DNA of 64,000 nucleotides from CAVRQM01 sp963838805 (GCA_963838805.1 CAWISK010000009.1:199232-263231), one strand, 5' to 3'; shown: positions 1 to 10,255, counted from the first letter of the stretch. Notes: generated by a model not told the origin, from the letters alone. Numbers and translations: made by a program.

Positions 1-31
1 CGACATCGTGTTCGGCGAGATCGACAGATAG
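1..31 (+). CDS. nuoD: NuoD C-terminal end (partial)
   Basis: The window opens inside a gene whose last nine codons read DIVFGEIDR before a TAG at 29-31. This matches the conserved C-terminal tail of the 49-kDa quinone-binding subunit of complex I (NuoD). It lies 5 bp upstream of nuoE, as expected for the alphaproteobacterial nuo operon. The rest of the gene is outside the window. Confidence 0.85.
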   Translation, partial: DIVFGEIDR

Positions 32-36
32 CGCGG

Positions 37-711
37 ATGGTGGAGCAGGTGGCGGCGGACGATATCGGCGACGGCTCGACGGGGCAGAACATTCCGCAGC
101 CTGTTCATTTTGCGTTCGACGAGGAGAGCGAGCGCGAGGCGGCGCGGCTGGTCGCCAAATACCCGCCGAGGCGGCAGGCGAGTGCGGTGATCGCGCTGCT
201 GTACGTGGCGCAGGACCAGATGCGGCGGCAGACCGGCAGCGGCTGGGTGCCGCGTGTCGCGATGGATGCGGTGGCGAAGCGGCTGTCGATGCCGCCGATC
301 CGGGTATACGAGGTCGCGACGTTCTACACGATGTTCAACACCTCACCGGTCGGCAAGTTCCATTTGCAGGTCTGCACGACGACGCCGTGCTGGCTGCGCG
401 GATCGGACGATGTTGTGGCGGCGTGCCGGCGCGTGACCGGCATCACGGGCTGGCACGAGACGAGTGCCGACGGGCTATTCACCATGACCGAGGTGGAATG
501 CCTCGGCGGCTGCGTCAACGCGCCGATCCTGCAGATCAACGACGACTACTACGAGGATATGGACGCGGAGATCACGGAACGGCTGCTGATCGCGCTGAAG
601 CAGGGCGAGGCGCCGCCACAGCCCGGCTCGATGATCGGCCGCCAGACCTCGGCACCGATCGGCGGGCCGAACACCCTGACCAGCCTGCAAGACCAGACGC
701 AGGCGGAGTAG
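37..711 (+). CDS. nuoE: NADH-quinone oxidoreductase subunit E
   Basis: This is the 24-kDa subunit of complex I, part of the cytoplasmic NADH-oxidising arm, carrying a 2Fe-2S cluster (N1a). The 224-residue protein has the thioredoxin-like fold signature with cluster ligands visible as C113-x4-C118 (CTTTPC) and C155-x3-C159 (CLGGC). The length suits the family, with a short Pro/Gly-rich tail after residue 195. The gene starts at an ATG 5 bp after the nuoD stop and is followed 4 bp later by nuoF, so the genes are translationally packed in one operon. Confidence 0.95.
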   Translation: MVEQVAADDIGDGSTGQNIPQPVHFAFDEESEREAARLVAKYPPRRQASAVIALLYVAQDQMRRQTGSGWVPRVAMDAVAKRLSMPPIRVYEVATFYTMFNTSPVGKFHLQVCTTTPCWLRGSDDVVAACRRVTGITGWHETSADGLFTMTEVECLGGCVNAPILQINDDYYEDMDAEITERLLIALKQGEAPPQPGSMIGRQTSAPIGGPNTLTSLQDQTQAE

Positions 712-715
712 GAAG

Positions 716-2020
716 ATGCTCGACGACAAGGACCGCATCTTCACCAATCTGTACGGCATCCACGACTGGCGGCTGGCCGGAGCGCGGTCGCGCGGCGACT
801 GGGACGACACGGCGGCGATCCTGGCGCGCGGGCGCGACGCCATCATCGACGAGATGAAGGCCTCCGGCCTGCGCGGCCGCGGCGGTGCCGGATTCCCGAC
901 CGGCATGAAATGGTCGTTCATGCCCAAGACGCTGGGCGAGCGGCCGCATTACCTCACGATCAACGCCGACGAGAGCGAGCCCGGAACCTGCAAGGACCGG
1001 GACATCATGCGCCACGATCCGCACAAGCTGATCGAGGGCGCCCTGGTCGCCTCGTTCGCGATGCAGGCGCATGTTTGCTACATCTACATCCGCGGCGAAT
1101 ACTACAACGAGGCGCTGAACCTCGAAGCGGCGATCGCCGAGGCGTACGAGGCCGGGCTGGTCGGGCCGAACGCCTGCGGCTCAGGCTGGGATTTCGACAT
1201 CTACGTGCATCGCGGCGCCGGCGCCTATATCTGCGGCGAAGAGACGGCGATGCTGGAGAGCCTGGAAGGCAAGAAGGGCCTGCCGCGCATGAAGCCGCCG
1301 TTTCCGGCGGCGGTCGGGCTGTATGGCTGTCCGACCACAGTCAACAACGTCGAATCGATCGCGGTCGCGCCCGCCATCATGCGCCGTGGCGCTGCCTGGT
1401 TCTCCGCACTCGGACGACCGAAGAACACCGGCACGAAGATCTTCTGCATCAGCGGCCATGTGAACAAGCCGTGCAATGTCGAGGAGGAGCTCGGCATTCC
1501 GTTGCGCGAGCTGATCGACCGCTATTGCGGCGGCGTGCGCGGCGGCTGGGACAATCTGCTGGCGGTCATTCCCGGCGGCTCCTCGGTGCCGGTGATCCCC
1601 AAGGACATCTGCGACACGGTGCTGATGGATTTCGACAGCCTGCGCGATGTGAAGAGCGGGCTGGGCACGGCGGCGGTGATCGTCATGGACCGCAGCACCG
1701 ATATCATCCGCGCCATCGCGCGCATCTCGCAATTCTACAAGCACGAGAGCTGCGGCCAATGCACCCCCTGCCGCGAGGGCGCCGGCTGGATGATGCGGGT
1801 TATGTACCGCCTGGTCGAAGGCCGTGCCGAACCCGAGGAGATCGATGTGCTGGAGCAGGTGACGCGGCAGATCGAGGGTCACACGATCTGCGCGCTGGGC
1901 GACGCAGCAGCCTGGCCGGTGCAGGGTCTGATCCGGCACTTCCGCCCCGAGATCGAGGCGCGCATCGCTGCCTACAAGCGCCGAGGTAGCACGGTGCACC
2001 TGGCGATGGCGGCGGAGTAG
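716..2020 (+). CDS. nuoF: NADH-quinone oxidoreductase subunit F
   Basis: This is the 51-kDa subunit of complex I: it binds NADH and FMN and passes electrons to a 4Fe-4S cluster (N3). The 434-residue protein shows the FMN/NADH-binding glycine-rich stretch GRGGAGFPTG near residue 55. The cluster motif is C346-GQ-C349-TP-C352, with the fourth cysteine further downstream (HTICALGD). The length is normal and there is no frame break. It sits between nuoE and nuoG with very short spacers. Confidence 0.96.
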   Translation: MLDDKDRIFTNLYGIHDWRLAGARSRGDWDDTAAILARGRDAIIDEMKASGLRGRGGAGFPTGMKWSFMPKTLGERPHYLTINADESEPGTCKDRDIMRHDPHKLIEGALVASFAMQAHVCYIYIRGEYYNEALNLEAAIAEAYEAGLVGPNACGSGWDFDIYVHRGAGAYICGEETAMLESLEGKKGLPRMKPPFPAAVGLYGCPTTVNNVESIAVAPAIMRRGAAWFSALGRPKNTGTKIFCISGHVNKPCNVEEELGIPLRELIDRYCGGVRGGWDNLLAVIPGGSSVPVIPKDICDTVLMDFDSLRDVKSGLGTAAVIVMDRSTDIIRAIARISQFYKHESCGQCTPCREGAGWMMRVMYRLVEGRAEPEEIDVLEQVTRQIEGHTICALGDAAAWPVQGLIRHFRPEIEARIAAYKRRGSTVHLAMAAE

Positions 2021-2026
2021 GGCGCG

Positions 2027-4074
2027 ATGGTCAAACTCACCATCGACGGCATCGAGGTTGAGGTCGCACCAGGCTCGGCGCTGATCCAGGCCTGCGAGCA
2101 GGCCGGTCGCGAGGTGCCGCGCTTCTGCTATCACGACCGTCTGTCGATCGCCGGCAATTGCCGCATGTGCCTCGTGGAAGTCGAGAAAGCACCGAAGCCC
2201 GTGGCCTCGTGCGGCTATCCGGTGGCTGAGGGCATGGTGGTGCACACCGATACGCCGATGGTGCGCAACGCGCGTAGGGGCGTGATGGAATTCCTGCTCA
2301 TCAACCACCCGCTCGACTGCCCGATCTGCGATCAGGGCGGCGAGTGCGATTTGCAGGATCAGGCGGTGGGCTACGGGCGCGGCGGCTCGCGCTATCTCGA
2401 GAACAAGCGCTCGGTGAAGGACAAGTATCTCGGGCCGCTGGTCAAGACGATCATGACGCGCTGCATCCAATGCACGCGCTGCATCCGGTTCGCGACCGAA
2501 ATCGCCGGCGTGCCTGAGCTGGGAGCCGTGGCGCGCGGCGAGAACATGGAAGTCACCAACTACGTCGAGCGCGCGCTGACCAGCGAGCTGTCCGGCAATC
2601 TGGTCGATATCTGCCCCGTGGGCGCGCTGACCAGCAAGCCCTACGCCTACGTCGCGCGCTCCTGGGAGCTGCGCAAGACGGACAGCGTCGATGTGCTGGA
2701 TGCTGTCGGCAGCAACATCCGCGTGGACAGCCGCGGGCCGGAAGTGCTGCGGGTTCTGCCGCGGCTGAACGAGGACGTGAACGAGGAATGGCTCGCGGAC
2801 AAGTCGCGCCACGCCATCGACGGGTTGCTGCGCCGCAGGCTCGATAGCTGCTGGGTGCGGCGCGGCGGACGGCTGGAGCGCGCGAGCTGGGACGAGGCGC
2901 TTTGCTGACCATTGCGATGCGCCTCAAGGGCGTGAGCCGGCGAGCGGATCGGTGCCGTGGCGGGCAACCTGGCGGACGCCGAGAGCATCCTGGCGCTGCG
3001 CGATCTGATGGAACGGCTCGGTTCGACCAATCTCGACTGCCGCCAGGATGGCGCGCAGTACGCTGCGGCACGGCGCGATTTCTACCTGTTCAATACGACC
3101 ATCGCCGGAATCGAGGACGCCGACGCGCTGCTGCTGGTCGGCACCAATCCGCGCCACGAGGCGCCGATCCTGAACGCGCGCATCCGCAAGCGCTGGCTCG
3201 CCGGCGGATTCCCGATCGGGCTGATCGGATCGGCGGCGGAGCTGACCTATAGCTACGAGCATCTGGGCGACGGGCCGGCAGCGCTGGAGGCGCTGGGCGG
3301 GTTCGCTGCACGGCTCGACGCGGCGAAGCGACCGATGATCGTCGTGGGCCAGTCGGCGATCGCGCGGCCGGACGGCCTGGCGATCCTGGCGGCGTGCTGG
3401 CGGCTTGCGGCCGAGAGGGGAATGCTGACGCCGGAGTGGCATGGGTTCAACATGCTGCACACGGCTGCCTCGCGCGTCGCCGCACTCGATCTCGGCTTCC
3501 TGCCGGGCGCGGGCGGCAAGCCTCTGTCCGAAATGCTGGGCGGCGGGGTCGATGTGCTGTGGCTGCTGGGCGCCGATGAGTTCGACGCCTCGCGCATCGG
3601 CCGCGAGACCTTCGTGGTCTATCAGGGCCATCACGGCGAACGGGGTGCCGCGCGGGCCGATGTGATCCTGCCGGGTGCGGCCTATACCGAGAAGAGCGGG
3701 ACATATGTGAACACCGAGGGCAGGGTGCAGCGCGGCTTCATGGCGGTGCGGCCGCCGGGCGAGGCGCGCGAGGATTGGGCGATCCTGCGCGCTGCCAGCG
3801 CCGTTCTGGGCAAGGTGCTGCCCTATGACAGTCTTGAACAGCTGCGCGCGCGGCTGGAGCAGGTGAACCCGGTATTCGCGATCGGTCGACACGCTGCCGC
3901 GTTTCGGCTGCTCCGACCAGAGCGGTCCGGACGTTCCGGCGGCGACCGCTCGGGGATGCGGCGTTCCGGCCGTGGTTCGACACGTACTACCAGACCGACC
4001 CGATCAGCCGGGCCAGCCCGACCATGGCCGCCTGTGTCGCGGAGATCGCGCCGATGCCGATGGCGGCGGAATAG
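2027..4074 (+). pseudogene. nuoG: NADH-quinone oxidoreductase subunit G, frameshifted
   Basis: This is the 75-kDa iron-sulfur subunit of complex I. The first 293 residues are intact: the 2Fe-2S ferredoxin domain, the CDQGGECDLQDQ region and RCIQCTRCIRF cluster motifs. The frame then breaks near 2902, is restored near 2937, and breaks again near 3884 and 3955. The true C-terminus (ending APMPMAAE) closes at 4074, four bases before nuoH. Homology-like reading continues across every break, so each is a single-base indel, not a lost domain. Because nuoG is required for complex I and its neighbours are clean, sequence error is the simplest explanation; real inactivation is the alternative. Confidence 0.85.
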
Positions 4075-4077
4075 ACG

Positions 4078-5070
4078 ATGGACGATTTCCTGCTGTTCCT
4101 GCTGATCGTGGGCAAGACACTGGCAATCCTGGTGCCGGTGCTGCTGCTCATGGCGTATCTGACGTTGGCGGAGCGGCGCGTGCTGGCGGCGATCCAGCTG
4201 CGCAAGGGACCGAACGTGGTCGGACCGTTCGGCCTGTTCCAGCCCTTCGCCGACGCCATCAAGATGATCATGAAGGAGACGGTGATCCCTGCCGGGGCGA
4301 ACCGTTACCTGTTCCTGATGGCGCCGATGCTGACCTTCGGACTGGCGGCGATCGCCTGGGCGGTGATTCCCGTCAACAACGGCTGGGCCATCGCCGACAT
4401 CAATGTGGGCATCCTGTACCTGTATGCGATCAGCAGCCTGGGCGTGTACGGCATCATCGTCGCCGGCTGGGCCAGCAACTCGAAATACGCCTTCCTGGGG
4501 GCCATGCGCTCGGCAGCGCAGATGGTCTCCTATGAGGTCTCGATCGGCTTCATCCTCGTCGCCGTGCTGCTGTGCGTGGGCAGCCTCAATCTCAACGACA
4601 TCGTGCTGGCGCAACGGCATATCTGGTTCTGCATCCCGCTGCTGCCGATGTTCGTCATGTTCTTCGTCTCGGCGCTCGCCGAGACCAACCGCTCGCCCTT
4701 CGACCTGCCGGAAGGCGAGAGCGAGATCGTGGCCGGGTTCTTCGTCGAATACGGTGCCATGGCGTTCGCGCTGTTCTTCCTCGGCGAATACATGAACATG
4801 ATCCTGATGTCGGCGCTGACGACGATCCTGTTCCTGGGCGGCTGGCTGGGGCCGTTCGGCATCCTGCCGCAGATCGGGCCGATCTGGTTCATCCTGAAGG
4901 TCTGCCTGTGCCTGTTCGTGTTCATCTGGGTGCGCGGCACGCTGCCTCGCTTCCGCTACGATCAATTGATGCGGCTGGGCTGGAAGGTCTTTCTGCCGGG
5001 GTCGCTCGCCTATCTCGTCCTGGTCGCGGGCGTGCTGCTGGCCTTGGGCTGGCTGCCGCGGATTGCCTGA
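4078..5070 (+). CDS. nuoH: NADH-quinone oxidoreductase subunit H
   Basis: This is the ND1-type membrane subunit of complex I that joins the peripheral arm to the membrane arm and helps form the quinone chamber. The 330-residue protein has about eight hydrophobic segments. Family motifs include AERRVLAAIQLRKGPN near residue 30 and the acidic loop ETNRSPFDLPEGESE around residues 200-215. The length is normal and the frame uninterrupted. Its ATG lies three bases after the nuoG stop. Confidence 0.95.
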   Translation: MDDFLLFLLIVGKTLAILVPVLLLMAYLTLAERRVLAAIQLRKGPNVVGPFGLFQPFADAIKMIMKETVIPAGANRYLFLMAPMLTFGLAAIAWAVIPVNNGWAIADINVGILYLYAISSLGVYGIIVAGWASNSKYAFLGAMRSAAQMVSYEVSIGFILVAVLLCVGSLNLNDIVLAQRHIWFCIPLLPMFVMFFVSALAETNRSPFDLPEGESEIVAGFFVEYGAMAFALFFLGEYMNMILMSALTTILFLGGWLGPFGILPQIGPIWFILKVCLCLFVFIWVRGTLPRFRYDQLMRLGWKVFLPGSLAYLVLVAGVLLALGWLPRIA

Positions 5071-5133
5071 GGAGGGTGGCTTGATGCCTGCCGACCCGCG
5101 GTCTATGCCGCACGTGCAACCGGAGTGCGCCTG

Positions 5134-5622
5134 ATGGCCTTCCTCGACCGCACCGCGCGCAGCCTGCTGCTGAACGACATCGTGTTCGGTCTTGGGATCA
5201 CGCTGCGCTACATCTTCAAGCGCAAGGCGACGCTGAACTACCCGTACGAGAAGAACCCGATCAGCCCGCGCTTCAAGGGCGAGCACGCGCTGCGCCGCTA
5301 TCCGAACGGCGAGGAGCGCTGCATCGCCTGCAAGCTGTGCGAGGCGATCTGCCCGGCGCAGGCCATCACCATCGAGGCCGAGCCGCGTGCCGACGGCAGC
5401 CGGCGCACCACGCGCTACGATATCGACATGACGAAGTGCATCTATTGCGGGCTGTGCGAGGAATCCTGCCCGGTGGACGCGATCGTCGAGGGGCCGAATT
5501 TCGAGTTCGCGACCGAGACGCGCGAGGAGCTGCTGTACGACAAGGGCAAGCTGCTGGCCAATGGCGACCGCTGGGAGCCGGAACTGGCGCGGCGGCTGGA
5601 ACTGGACGCGCCATACCGATGA
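5134..5622 (+). CDS. nuoI: NADH-quinone oxidoreductase subunit I
   Basis: This subunit carries two 4Fe-4S clusters (N6a/N6b) between NuoG and NuoB. The protein has about 162 residues and shows the two ferredoxin motifs CIACKLCEAICP and CIYCGLCEESCP. I chose the ATG at 5134 (MAFLDRTARSLL) over the in-frame GTG at 5125 because a CCGGAG ribosome site lies 9 bases upstream and family proteins start here. A 63-bp spacer separates it from nuoH. A palindromic repeat lies downstream, before nuoJ. Confidence 0.94.
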   Translation: MAFLDRTARSLLLNDIVFGLGITLRYIFKRKATLNYPYEKNPISPRFKGEHALRRYPNGEERCIACKLCEAICPAQAITIEAEPRADGSRRTTRYDIDMTKCIYCGLCEESCPVDAIVEGPNFEFATETREELLYDKGKLLANGDRWEPELARRLELDAPYR

Positions 5623-5650
5623 TCGCTCCGATGCCTGCCCTGCGCCCAGT

Positions 5651-5735
5651 CCCGTCATGCCCGGACTTGATCCGGGCATCCACCCGCCGCACGGAGCTGG
5701 CCGTGGATGGCCGGGTCAAGCGCGGCCATGACGGG
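5651..5735. repeat. Intergenic palindromic repeat in the nuoI-nuoJ spacer
   Basis: Two inverted arms, 5651-5683 and 5703-5735, each about 33 bp, match with only a few differences. Their core is CGTCATGcCCGg...TtGAtCCGGgCATCCA. Each arm is itself partly palindromic, so the RNA could form a cruciform-like double hairpin. The type (CGTCATGCCCGG / CCGGGCATCCA) resembles dispersed intergenic repeats common in alphaproteobacterial genomes. It sits inside the nuo transcript and could affect processing or stability of the message; that role is inference. Confidence 0.8.
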
Positions 5736-5749
5736 GAGAGTATGGGCCG

Positions 5750-6469
5750 ATGATCCTCGCCAGCATCTTCTTCTACATCTTCTCCGTCATCCTGCTGCTG
5801 TCGGCGGCGATGGTGGTGACCGCGCGCAATCCCGTGCATTCGGTGCTGTTTCTGATCCTCGCCTTCTTCAACGCGGCGGCGCTGTTCCTGCTGGCCGGGG
5901 CCGAGTTCCTGGCGATGATCCTGGTCATCGTCTATGTCGGCGCCGTCGCCGTGCTGTTTCTGTTCGTCGTGATGATGCTCGACATCGACTTCGTCGAGCT
6001 GCGTGAGGGATTCCAGCGCTACCTGCCGGTGGGTGCCGCGGTCGGCGTGGTGCTGCTGGTGGAACTGGGGATCGTGCTGGGCGGCTGGCATTTCGCGCCC
6101 GAGGCGGTGACGCTGCGCATGGCGCCGCGCATCGACGGGCTGCACAACACCGCACAGCTCGGGCAGATGATCTACACGGACTACGTGTTCCTGTTCCAGT
6201 CAGCCGGGGTCATCCTGCTGATCGCCATGATCGGGGCGATCGTGCTGACCTTGCGCGAGCGCGGTGAACGACCGCTCTCGGTCTCGCGCCGGCAGAGCAT
6301 CGCCCGGCAGGTGGCCCGCCATCCGGCGGAAACGCTGGCGATGGTCACGGCACCGCTGGGCGCGGGGGTCGACACGCTCGGCATCTACCGGCCGATCGTC
6401 GAGGAGAGGGAGGCGGTGGCCGAGGCGGAAGCGGCGCAGGCCGACACGCATCACGGGGCGGGGCACTGA
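5750..6469 (+). CDS. nuoJ: NADH-quinone oxidoreductase subunit J
   Basis: This is the ND6-type membrane subunit of complex I. The 239-residue protein has five predicted membrane helices. The conserved third helix carries the VIVYVGAVAVLFLFVVMML stretch, with the pi-bulge tyrosine region used in coupling. A charged, alanine/glutamate-rich C-terminal tail (from about residue 175) is longer than in enterobacteria but usual in alphaproteobacteria. It is preceded by GGGGAG and followed one base later by nuoK. Confidence 0.94.
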   Translation: MILASIFFYIFSVILLLSAAMVVTARNPVHSVLFLILAFFNAAALFLLAGAEFLAMILVIVYVGAVAVLFLFVVMMLDIDFVELREGFQRYLPVGAAVGVVLLVELGIVLGGWHFAPEAVTLRMAPRIDGLHNTAQLGQMIYTDYVFLFQSAGVILLIAMIGAIVLTLRERGERPLSVSRRQSIARQVARHPAETLAMVTAPLGAGVDTLGIYRPIVEEREAVAEAEAAQADTHHGAGH

Positions 6470-6470
6470 C

Positions 6471-6779
6471 ATGCAGGTGGGACTCGGTCATTACCTGACG
6501 GTCGGCGCCATTCTCTTCGTGCTGGGTGTGTTCGGCATCTTTCTCAACCGCAAGAACGTCATCATCATCATGATGTCGATCGAGCTTCTCCTGCTTGCGG
6601 TCAATCTCAACCTGGTGGCGTTCTCGGCGGCGCTGGACGACATGGTGGGCCAGATGTTCGCCATGTTCGTGCTGACCGTGGCCGCAGCCGAGGCGGCGAT
6701 CGGGCTCGCCATCGTGGTGATCTATTTCCGCAATCGCGGCTCGATCGAGGTCGAGGACGTGAATCTGATGAGGGGCTGA
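6471..6779 (+). CDS. nuoK: NADH-quinone oxidoreductase subunit K
   Basis: This is the ND4L-type subunit of complex I. The 102-residue protein has three transmembrane helices and the two conserved membrane glutamates, in SIELLLLAVN and in AAEAAIGLAIV. The ATG at 6471 follows the nuoJ stop by one base and the start MQVGLGHYL is typical of the family. A longer in-frame extension upstream overlaps nuoJ and is not credible. Confidence 0.95.
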   Translation: MQVGLGHYLTVGAILFVLGVFGIFLNRKNVIIIMMSIELLLLAVNLNLVAFSAALDDMVGQMFAMFVLTVAAAEAAIGLAIVVIYFRNRGSIEVEDVNLMRG

Positions 6780-6785
6780 GGGGCG

Positions 6786-8720
6786 ATGCTGTACGCCGTC
6801 GCGGTGCTGGCGCCGCTGCTGGGATCGCTGATCGCCCTGCTGCTCGGCCGCCAGATCGGCGATCGGGCGGCGCAGGCCGTTACCATCCTGCTGATGATCC
6901 TGGCTTCTGTTTGTGGTGTCTCGGCGTTCGTGGCGCTGGTCTATCAGGGGGCCAGGCACCGGCACGGTGTCGCTCGGCACCTGGATCGATGCTGGGTCGT
7001 TCCACGTCACCTGGGCGCTGCGCTACGACACTCTCTCGGCGGTGATGGTGGCGATGGTCACCGTGGTCGCGACGCTCATCCACATCTACAGCATCGGCTA
7101 CATGAGCCACGAGACCGGAACGTGGCGCTTCTTCAGCTACCTGTCGCTGTTCAGCTTCGCCATGCTGATGCTGGTGACGGCCGACAATCTGGTGCAGCTG
7201 TTCTTCGGCTGGGAGGGCGTGGGCCTCGCCTCCTACCTGCTGATCGGCTACTGGTATTACAAGAAGAGCGCCAATGACGCGGCGATGAAGGCGTTCATCG
7301 TCAACCGCGTGGGCGACCTGTTCTTCGCGGTCGGCATCGCACTGGTGTTCTTCACCTTCGGCTCGATCCAGTTCGCCGACATCTTCGGCACGATCCCGCA
7401 GCACATGGACTACACCTATCATGTGCTGGGGACCACCTGGCGCGCCTATGAAGTGATCGGCGTGCTGCTGTTCATCGGGGCGATGGGCAAATCGGCGCAG
7501 ATCGGCCTGCATGTCTGGCTGCCGGACGCGATGGAGGGGCCGACCCCGGTTTCCGCCCTGATCCACGCGGCAACGATGGTCACGGCCGGCGTGTTCCTGA
7601 TGTCGCGCATGTCGCCGCTGATCGACTACGCGCCGGGGGCGCTGTTCATCGTTACCTTCATCGGCGCCACGACGGCGCTGTTTGCGGCGACCGTCGGCTG
7701 CGCGCAGAACGACATTAAACGGGTGATCGCCTATTCCACCTGTTCGCAGCTCGGCTACATGTTCGTGGCGGCTGGCGTCGGCGCCTATCAGGCGTCGATG
7801 TTCCACCTGCTGACGCATGCCTTCTTCAAGGCGCTGCTGTTCCTGACCGCCGGCTCGGTGATCCATGCGGTTTCGGGCGAGCAGGACATGCGCAAGATGG
7901 GCGGCTTGTGGAAGCTGATCCCGCTGACCTACGTGATGATGTGGGTGGGCAGCCTGTCGCTGGCCGGGATATTCCCGTTCTCCGGATATTTCAGCAAGGA
8001 TGCGATCATCGAGGCGGCCTGGGCGGCGCATAGCGGCATCGGCCAGTACGGGTTCTGGTGTACCTTGCTGGGGGCGCTGCTGACCGCGTTCTATTCCTGG
8101 CGCCTCATCATCATGACATTCCACGGCAGGCCGCGCGCGGATCATCACGTGATGGAGCATGTTCACGAGAGCCCGCCGGTGATGACGGTGCCGCTGATCC
8201 TGTTGGGCGTAGGGGCAATCTGCGTCGGATTCCTGTTCCGCGAGCAGCTGATCGGTGCCGACTGGCGCGCGTTCTGGGGCAATTCGATCCAGGTCTCGCA
8301 GACCAATTCGGTGCTTGAGCGGCATCGAGAAGGTGCCGGTCTGGGTGCATTTCGCGCCGACCGTCGGTGGGTCTGCTGGGCATCGCCATCGCCTACTGGT
8401 TCTACATGATCTCGCCCGGCCTGCCGGCGCGGCTGGCGGCGGCGTTCCCGGCTGGTTACCGCTTCATCCTGAACAAGTGGTATTTCGACGAGCTCTACGA
8501 TTTCCTGTTCGTCAGGCCGTATCGTGCGCTGGCGCGGGCGGCGTGGCAGGTGGGTGATGCCACGATCATCGACGGCGTTCCGAACGGCCTCGCGGCGTTG
8601 ACCTCCGGCGGCTCGGCGCAGGTGGTCAAGATCCAGACCGGCTCGATCGCCGTCTATGCCTTTGTCATGCTGATCGGGCTCGTGGCGCTGGTCGGCATCT
8701 ATCTCCTGTTCCTGCGGTGA
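6786..8720 (+). pseudogene. nuoL: NADH-quinone oxidoreductase subunit L, frameshifted
   Basis: This is the ND5-type antiporter-like subunit of complex I, with the long lateral helix. The reading frame breaks three times: near 6950 (a run of five G where four restore VYQGPGTGTVSLGTW), near 8320, and near 8365 (an extra G in the GTCGGTGGG context). Between the breaks the sequence is normal, including the proton-channel helix WEGVGLASYLLIGYWY and HVWLPDAMEGPTPVSALIHAATMV. The C-terminal anchor ends LIGLVALVGIYLLFLR at 8720. Corrected length would be about 640 residues, as expected. Homopolymer sequencing error is likely. Confidence 0.86.
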
Positions 8721-10255
8721 ACCCTTCCATGAACGCGGCCGGCTTCCCGCTGCTTTCGCTGCTCACCTTCCTGCCGCTGGTGGGGGGAGGGATCATCATG
8801 GCCGTGCGCGGCGACGAGGCGACCGTCGCCAGCAACGCGCGCTGGACGGCGCTGTGGACGACGCTTGTCGTGTTCGCGCTGTCGTTGCTGCTGTGGGTCG
8901 ACTTCGACCGCAGCCAGCCCGGCTTCCAGTTCGTCGAGCGGCTGGACTGGATGCCGCAATACCATATCGGCTACGCGATGGGCGTGGACGGCATCTCTGT
9001 GCTGTTCGTGATGCTCTCGACGCTGCTCATGCCGATCTGCATCCTGGCGAGCTGGGATGCGATCAAGGTGCGCGTGCGCGAATACATGCTGGCCTTCCTG
9101 GTGCTCGAAACCATGATGGTCGGCATGTTCTGTGCGATGGATTTCGCGGTCTTCTACGTCTTCTTCGAAGGCGTGCTGATCCCGATGTATCTCATCATCG
9201 GCATCTGGGGCGGCCCACGCCGGGTCTATGCGGCGATCAAGTTCTTCCTCTACACCCTGGCCGGCTCGGTGCTGATGCTGCTGGCGCTGCTGGCGATGTG
9301 GTACACCGCCGGCACGACAGACATCCCGACCTTGCTGCACACGCAGTTCCCGGCGGCGATGCAGACCTGGCTGTTCTTCGCGTTCCTGGCGTCGTTTGCC
9401 GTCAAGGTGCCGATGTGGCCGGTGCATACCTGGCTGCCCGATGCGCATGTGGAGGCGCCGACCGCCGGTTCTGTGATCCTGGCCGGCGTGCTGCTGAAGA
9501 TGGGAGTGTATGGCTTCCTGCGCTTCTCGGTGCCGATGCTGCCGATCGCCTCCGCGCATTGGGCGCCGCTGATGTATGCCCTGTCGGTGATCGCCGTCAT
9601 CTATACGGCGATGGTGGCGCTGGCGCAGACCGACATGAAGAAGCTGATCGCCTATTCGTCGGTCGCGCATATGGGTGTCGTGACCATCGGCATCTTCACC
9701 TTCAACATCCAGGGCATCCACGGCGCGCTGTTCCAGGCGCTGTCGCACGGCATCGTCTCGGCCGCACTCTTTCTCTGTGTCGGCGTGGTGTACGACCGCA
9801 TCCACACCCGCGAAATCGCCCGATACGGCGGCCTCGGCGACCGGATGCCGGCCTATGCGCTGGCCTTCATGGTGTTCACGATGGCCAGCATCGGCCTGCC
9901 GGGCACCTCCGGCTTCGTGGGCGAGTTCCTGGTGCTGGTCGGCGCGTTCAAGGTCAGCTTCTGGCTGTCGCTGCTGGGCAGCCTGGGCATGATCCTGGGC
10001 GCCATCTACGCGCTCTACCTCTATCGCCGCATCATCTTCGGCACGATCACCCGCGCTGACCTGAAAAACATCCTCGACCTGTCACCGCGCGAGATCGCCG
10101 TGTTCGTGCCGCTGGTGCTGGTGACGATCTGGATGGGGGTCTATCCGTCCAGCTTCACCAATTTCTTCGATGCGTCGGTGGGGGCCTTGGTCGAGCAGCA
10201 TCAGGCGGCGCTTGCGCATCCCGGCAGCGTGATGCTCGCGAGGTCGGTGCCATGA
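8717..10255 (+). CDS. nuoM: NADH-quinone oxidoreductase subunit M
   Basis: This is the ND4-type proton-pumping subunit of complex I. The 512-residue polytopic protein contains EGVLIPMYLIIGIWGG, the channel motif HTWLPDAHVEAPTAGSVILA and the late helix GLPGTSGFVGEFLVL. The GTG at 8717 overlaps the nuoL stop (GTGA), matching the coupled starts of the two following genes. An ATG at 8729 is an alternative that removes four residues. The frame is intact. Confidence 0.95.
   Translation: MNPSMNAAGFPLLSLLTFLPLVGGGIIMAVRGDEATVASNARWTALWTTLVVFALSLLLWVDFDRSQPGFQFVERLDWMPQYHIGYAMGVDGISVLFVMLSTLLMPICILASWDAIKVRVREYMLAFLVLETMMVGMFCAMDFAVFYVFFEGVLIPMYLIIGIWGGPRRVYAAIKFFLYTLAGSVLMLLALLAMWYTAGTTDIPTLLHTQFPAAMQTWLFFAFLASFAVKVPMWPVHTWLPDAHVEAPTAGSVILAGVLLKMGVYGFLRFSVPMLPIASAHWAPLMYALSVIAVIYTAMVALAQTDMKKLIAYSSVAHMGVVTIGIFTFNIQGIHGALFQALSHGIVSAALFLCVGVVYDRIHTREIARYGGLGDRMPAYALAFMVFTMASIGLPGTSGFVGEFLVLVGAFKVSFWLSLLGSLGMILGAIYALYLYRRIIFGTITRADLKNILDLSPREIAVFVPLVLVTIWMGVYPSSFTNFFDASVGALVEQHQAALAHPGSVMLARSVP

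Noticed and set aside
1181..2812. A 543-residue leftward open frame across nuoF and nuoG
   Set aside because: It is histidine-, arginine- and alanine-rich antisense of conserved genes, the usual shadow in GC-rich DNA. Many similar antisense frames (for example 3823-5679 and 6880-8325) were rejected for the same reason.
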